From Candidatus Geoarchaeota archaeon (GTDB lineage Archaea > Thermoproteota > Thermoprotei > Gearchaeales > WAQG01): a stretch of DNA of 5,860 nt. Every line of letters begins with the position of its first letter. The stretch's first letter is position 1. A program made the position numbers and the translations under genes. The notes under the pieces are model-generated. The model ran no database searches and was not told the origin of the DNA. It was given only the letters and a program-made list of their open reading frames with translations. Location: assembly GCA_015520395.1 (NCBI GenBank), contig WAQG01000083.1, positions 1 to 5,860 on the forward strand, written 5' to 3'. Below, piece after piece: positions 3,646-5,860 of this stretch.

Positions 3646-5847
3646 TCATCTCGCCTTTTCTCCAGGTGTACATTTATAGGTGTATTCCATCGTTGGCTCC
3701 TCCTCCTGGTATCCGCAGTAGAGGGTTCTATACCTGTCAATACTGCTATTGATGGGTATGTTCGAGATCCTTCTATCTATGTTCGCGGTGGCGCCGACAT
3801 AAATATCCTTGCCGGAGAGCCCATTTAGCGAGGTTTCAATCCGTGCAAGTGTAAAGCTGCAGCTTGTCAGCCCAGCGGCACCTATATCAAAAACCATCGA
3901 AACCCCCTGTGGCATTCCCATTTCCGCCCAGCCTACGTTTATCTTGACTATAGCTTGTGTACCCTGTTCCACATACACATCAACGTTGCCAACGGCCGTC
4001 TCAAGTGCAGTCCTAGCCACAAATGCGGCCAGCCCTAATACCCGGGGCACCTTAAGTTCCCGTATAATCTCAGAGATTATATTGATCACAGTTACCAGGG
4101 GGCTGAGGAATCTAAGCAGCCTCCGCGCTGTGAGATCCTCGACCCAATAATGGTACTCATAGTCACTTATAGGTGCTGTTGACACAAATGTGAGCGTATA
4201 CCTCTTGAATAGGTGGTATCTATGATTGCTTGATCGGTAGGGCAGCAGTGTTATAGCTATTTTAGGCGCATCAGTCCTCCCTCCACTGGTATCTAATCTT
4301 AGCGAAACTATGCTTGATGCGCCGTGATAGCCGTAAGGTGGCTCCTCAGGATATGTATAATAGTCAGAGATATGTGCTATGAGCCAGCTTGAGGCGGCGT
4401 TCCTGTAGATCCATGATCTCGGCCTATTCATCTCGGGTCTAAATGCGCCCACGAGCCTCACATCGTGTATCACTACATCCTTTTCCCCGGGGTTCCAGAA
4501 TCCTATTTGCGGGAATGGGCCTATAAGTATGTATCCGTCCGCACCCATAGTCCGTAGCACAGCCTTTACTGCGCAGTTCGGGCAACTCCAACTCCAGCTT
4601 GTGAAGTGGTACTCGTAATACGGGTAGCTTCCCGACCTGTACGCTGTGGAGCTTCCTATAAGCATGTCGCCATAATATGCATATATTGTGATGGATTGAG
4701 GTGGGTTTAACTCGTTCCAGCGGCGGTAGGTCACTGAGAGCTGGAATGTTCCACTACCATCTATATGCCCTAATGCAGGGATTACCGATGGTACGAGTAT
4801 GTAGTTACCATACTTAACTAAATGGATATTGTGACTGTCATACCCTACTATAACGTCCTTCGCGCCCACAGACACATAGCTGTTTATGTACCTTGACACC
4901 CTCACCCTGGCGTATATGACGGCATCGATGGTCTTCCCGGCGACGCCATATACCCAAAAGGCGACCTTTACCGGCTGGCTGCTGAGACCTACACTATAGA
5001 GGTTAGCGCTAACCCCCAAGTATATAGGCTGACTTCCGTCGACGTAAACCCAACCATATTTGCTGTAGAGAAGGCTGCTACCTGACTCATCATAGACATT
5101 AATCTCCACATAGTAGCCTGAGCGGCTGGTCGCGTTGGTCAAATAAAACTCAATCTCGTCAGTTCCATTTGGGAAGTCCAGCTTCTTAACCGTGTAGGCA
5201 TACCACGAGCTATAGTGGGTCTCGTTGAAATATCTGCTTTTGAACGACACTATCATCGTTTCCACCCCCGGCGTTGGAGGCTCCCATATTGCTGCTGGGC
5301 CCACAACCCTATACGTCTTCACTGGCCTGTCAAAGCTTTGAGGTCTCCTTGCCCTAAGTAGTGGCTGGGGGCCCCGCCAGTCGAAACCTATCAAAATGTA
5401 GCTATTAAGCCCGTCGAGTGCGGTCTCTACTAGGGTTCCTGAAGTTGGGGCGAATTCCATGACCTTAGTCACGTTGATAGGGGGTAGCAGTGGGGCTGAG
5501 ATGCATATTGGTGTTTCGGCGTTAAGGCTCCTGGGCATTACTGGGACACTTAATGTAACTTCAGGATCCGTTAGTGGGGTTGCATTAAGGTGTTCAGCCC
5601 CCACCGAAACTGCAGTGCTAAGCCACATTGATCCATTGTATGTCCAGGCAACCAGATGTTGATGTCCACTTACCGGCGAAACGCCAGTCAAACCTAAGTC
5701 CCCTGCCCGAAAACAGTAATTACGATAATCCACAAAGTCACGTTTATTGAGCTCACGTAGTTGACGGGCCCCGTGAATGTAAGCCGCAGAGGAGCCCGCC
5801 GTCATCAATGGGGTTGAGAGAAGTATTAATACCATTAATACTGGCAT
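3646..5847 (-). CDS. Large secreted beta-rich protein of unknown family, start uncertain
   Basis: I do not recognise this protein. From ATG 5847 it has 733 residues and begins with a hydrophobic stretch (2-17) followed by TAGSSAA, as in a secretion signal. The frame stays open upstream to the window edge and reads R-T-K just before this ATG, which would supply the positive charges a signal peptide needs, so the true start may lie outside. The body is rich in Tyr, Ser and aromatic beta-strand patterns and has seven N-glycosylation sequons (N71, N88, N125, N208, N227, N238, N700), fitting an exported archaeal surface protein. Residues about 222-320 and 362-450 look like two related beta-sandwich units. 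C422-P-N-C425 plus five other Cys may form disulfides. A helical, partly hydrophobic stretch lies at 572-620. No C-terminal membrane anchor is seen. It stands alone on its strand here; no enzyme motif is evident. Confidence 0.75.
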   Translation of the reverse strand: MPVLMVLILLSTPLMTAGSSAAYIHGARQLRELNKRDFVDYRNYCFRAGDLGLTGVSPVSGHQHLVAWTYNGSMWLSTAVSVGAEHLNATPLTDPEVTLSVPVMPRSLNAETPICISAPLLPPINVTKVMEFAPTSGTLVETALDGLNSYILIGFDWRGPQPLLRARRPQSFDRPVKTYRVVGPAAIWEPPTPGVETMIVSFKSRYFNETHYSSWYAYTVKKLDFPNGTDEIEFYLTNATSRSGYYVEINVYDESGSSLLYSKYGWVYVDGSQPIYLGVSANLYSVGLSSQPVKVAFWVYGVAGKTIDAVIYARVRVSRYINSYVSVGAKDVIVGYDSHNIHLVKYGNYILVPSVIPALGHIDGSGTFQLSVTYRRWNELNPPQSITIYAYYGDMLIGSSTAYRSGSYPYYEYHFTSWSWSCPNCAVKAVLRTMGADGYILIGPFPQIGFWNPGEKDVVIHDVRLVGAFRPEMNRPRSWIYRNAASSWLIAHISDYYTYPEEPPYGYHGASSIVSLRLDTSGGRTDAPKIAITLLPYRSSNHRYHLFKRYTLTFVSTAPISDYEYHYWVEDLTARRLLRFLSPLVTVINIISEIIRELKVPRVLGLAAFVARTALETAVGNVDVYVEQGTQAIVKINVGWAEMGMPQGVSMVFDIGAAGLTSCSFTLARIETSLNGLSGKDIYVGATANIDRRISNIPINSSIDRYRTLYCGYQEEEPTMEYTYKCTPGEKAR

Positions 5848-5860
5848 CTTTGTCCTGTAA

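Noticed and set aside
3504..3740. 78-codon minus-strand open frame across the end of the secreted-protein gene
   Set aside because: It is a shadow in another frame of the 3' end of the large gene, without its own start signals.

Overview
The window looks archaeal, most likely from a thermophilic Thermoproteota-like or related deep lineage. The reasons are short TATA-type boxes about 26 bases from start codons, GGTG-type ribosome binding sites, at least one probably leaderless start, heavy use of AGG/AGA for Arg and ATA for Ile, and gene families (a DHH phosphoesterase, an HD hydrolase with a C-terminal beta extension, DUF1614, a plant-type asparaginase) that occur together in archaea. The assignment below domain level is inference from the sequence alone.

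Five protein genes alternate strictly in strand (- + - + -). From left to right they are: a DHH-family phosphoesterase cut by the left edge (1-511, -); an HD-domain metal-dependent phosphohydrolase (576-1361, +); a DUF1614 polytopic membrane protein (1358-2089, -) that overlaps the HD gene tail-to-tail by four bases; an isoaspartyl peptidase/L-asparaginase-like Ntn hydrolase (2158-3087, +) with altered substrate-pocket residues; a 558-base non-coding gap with short repeats and inverted repeats; and a large secreted, beta-rich, Tyr-rich protein of unrecognised family (3646-5847 or beyond, -).

The two divergent gaps (64 and 68 bases) each hold only one recognisable TATA element, placed at about the right distance to serve the genes on both sides. 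The second one is a perfect palindrome. The DHH/HD and DUF1614/asparaginase pairs may therefore each be driven from one bidirectional promoter. No multi-gene operon is visible; every gene appears to be its own transcription unit.

The points most worth following are: the asparaginase-like enzyme, which keeps the catalytic Thr and pocket Arg but has Ala where the family has its amino-group-binding Asp, and which has a non-standard N terminus with a TTG start or a frameshift; the paired bidirectional promoters; an inverted repeat covering the DUF1614 start; the repeat-bearing gap between convergent genes; and the unknown secreted protein, which seems to hold two related beta-sandwich units.
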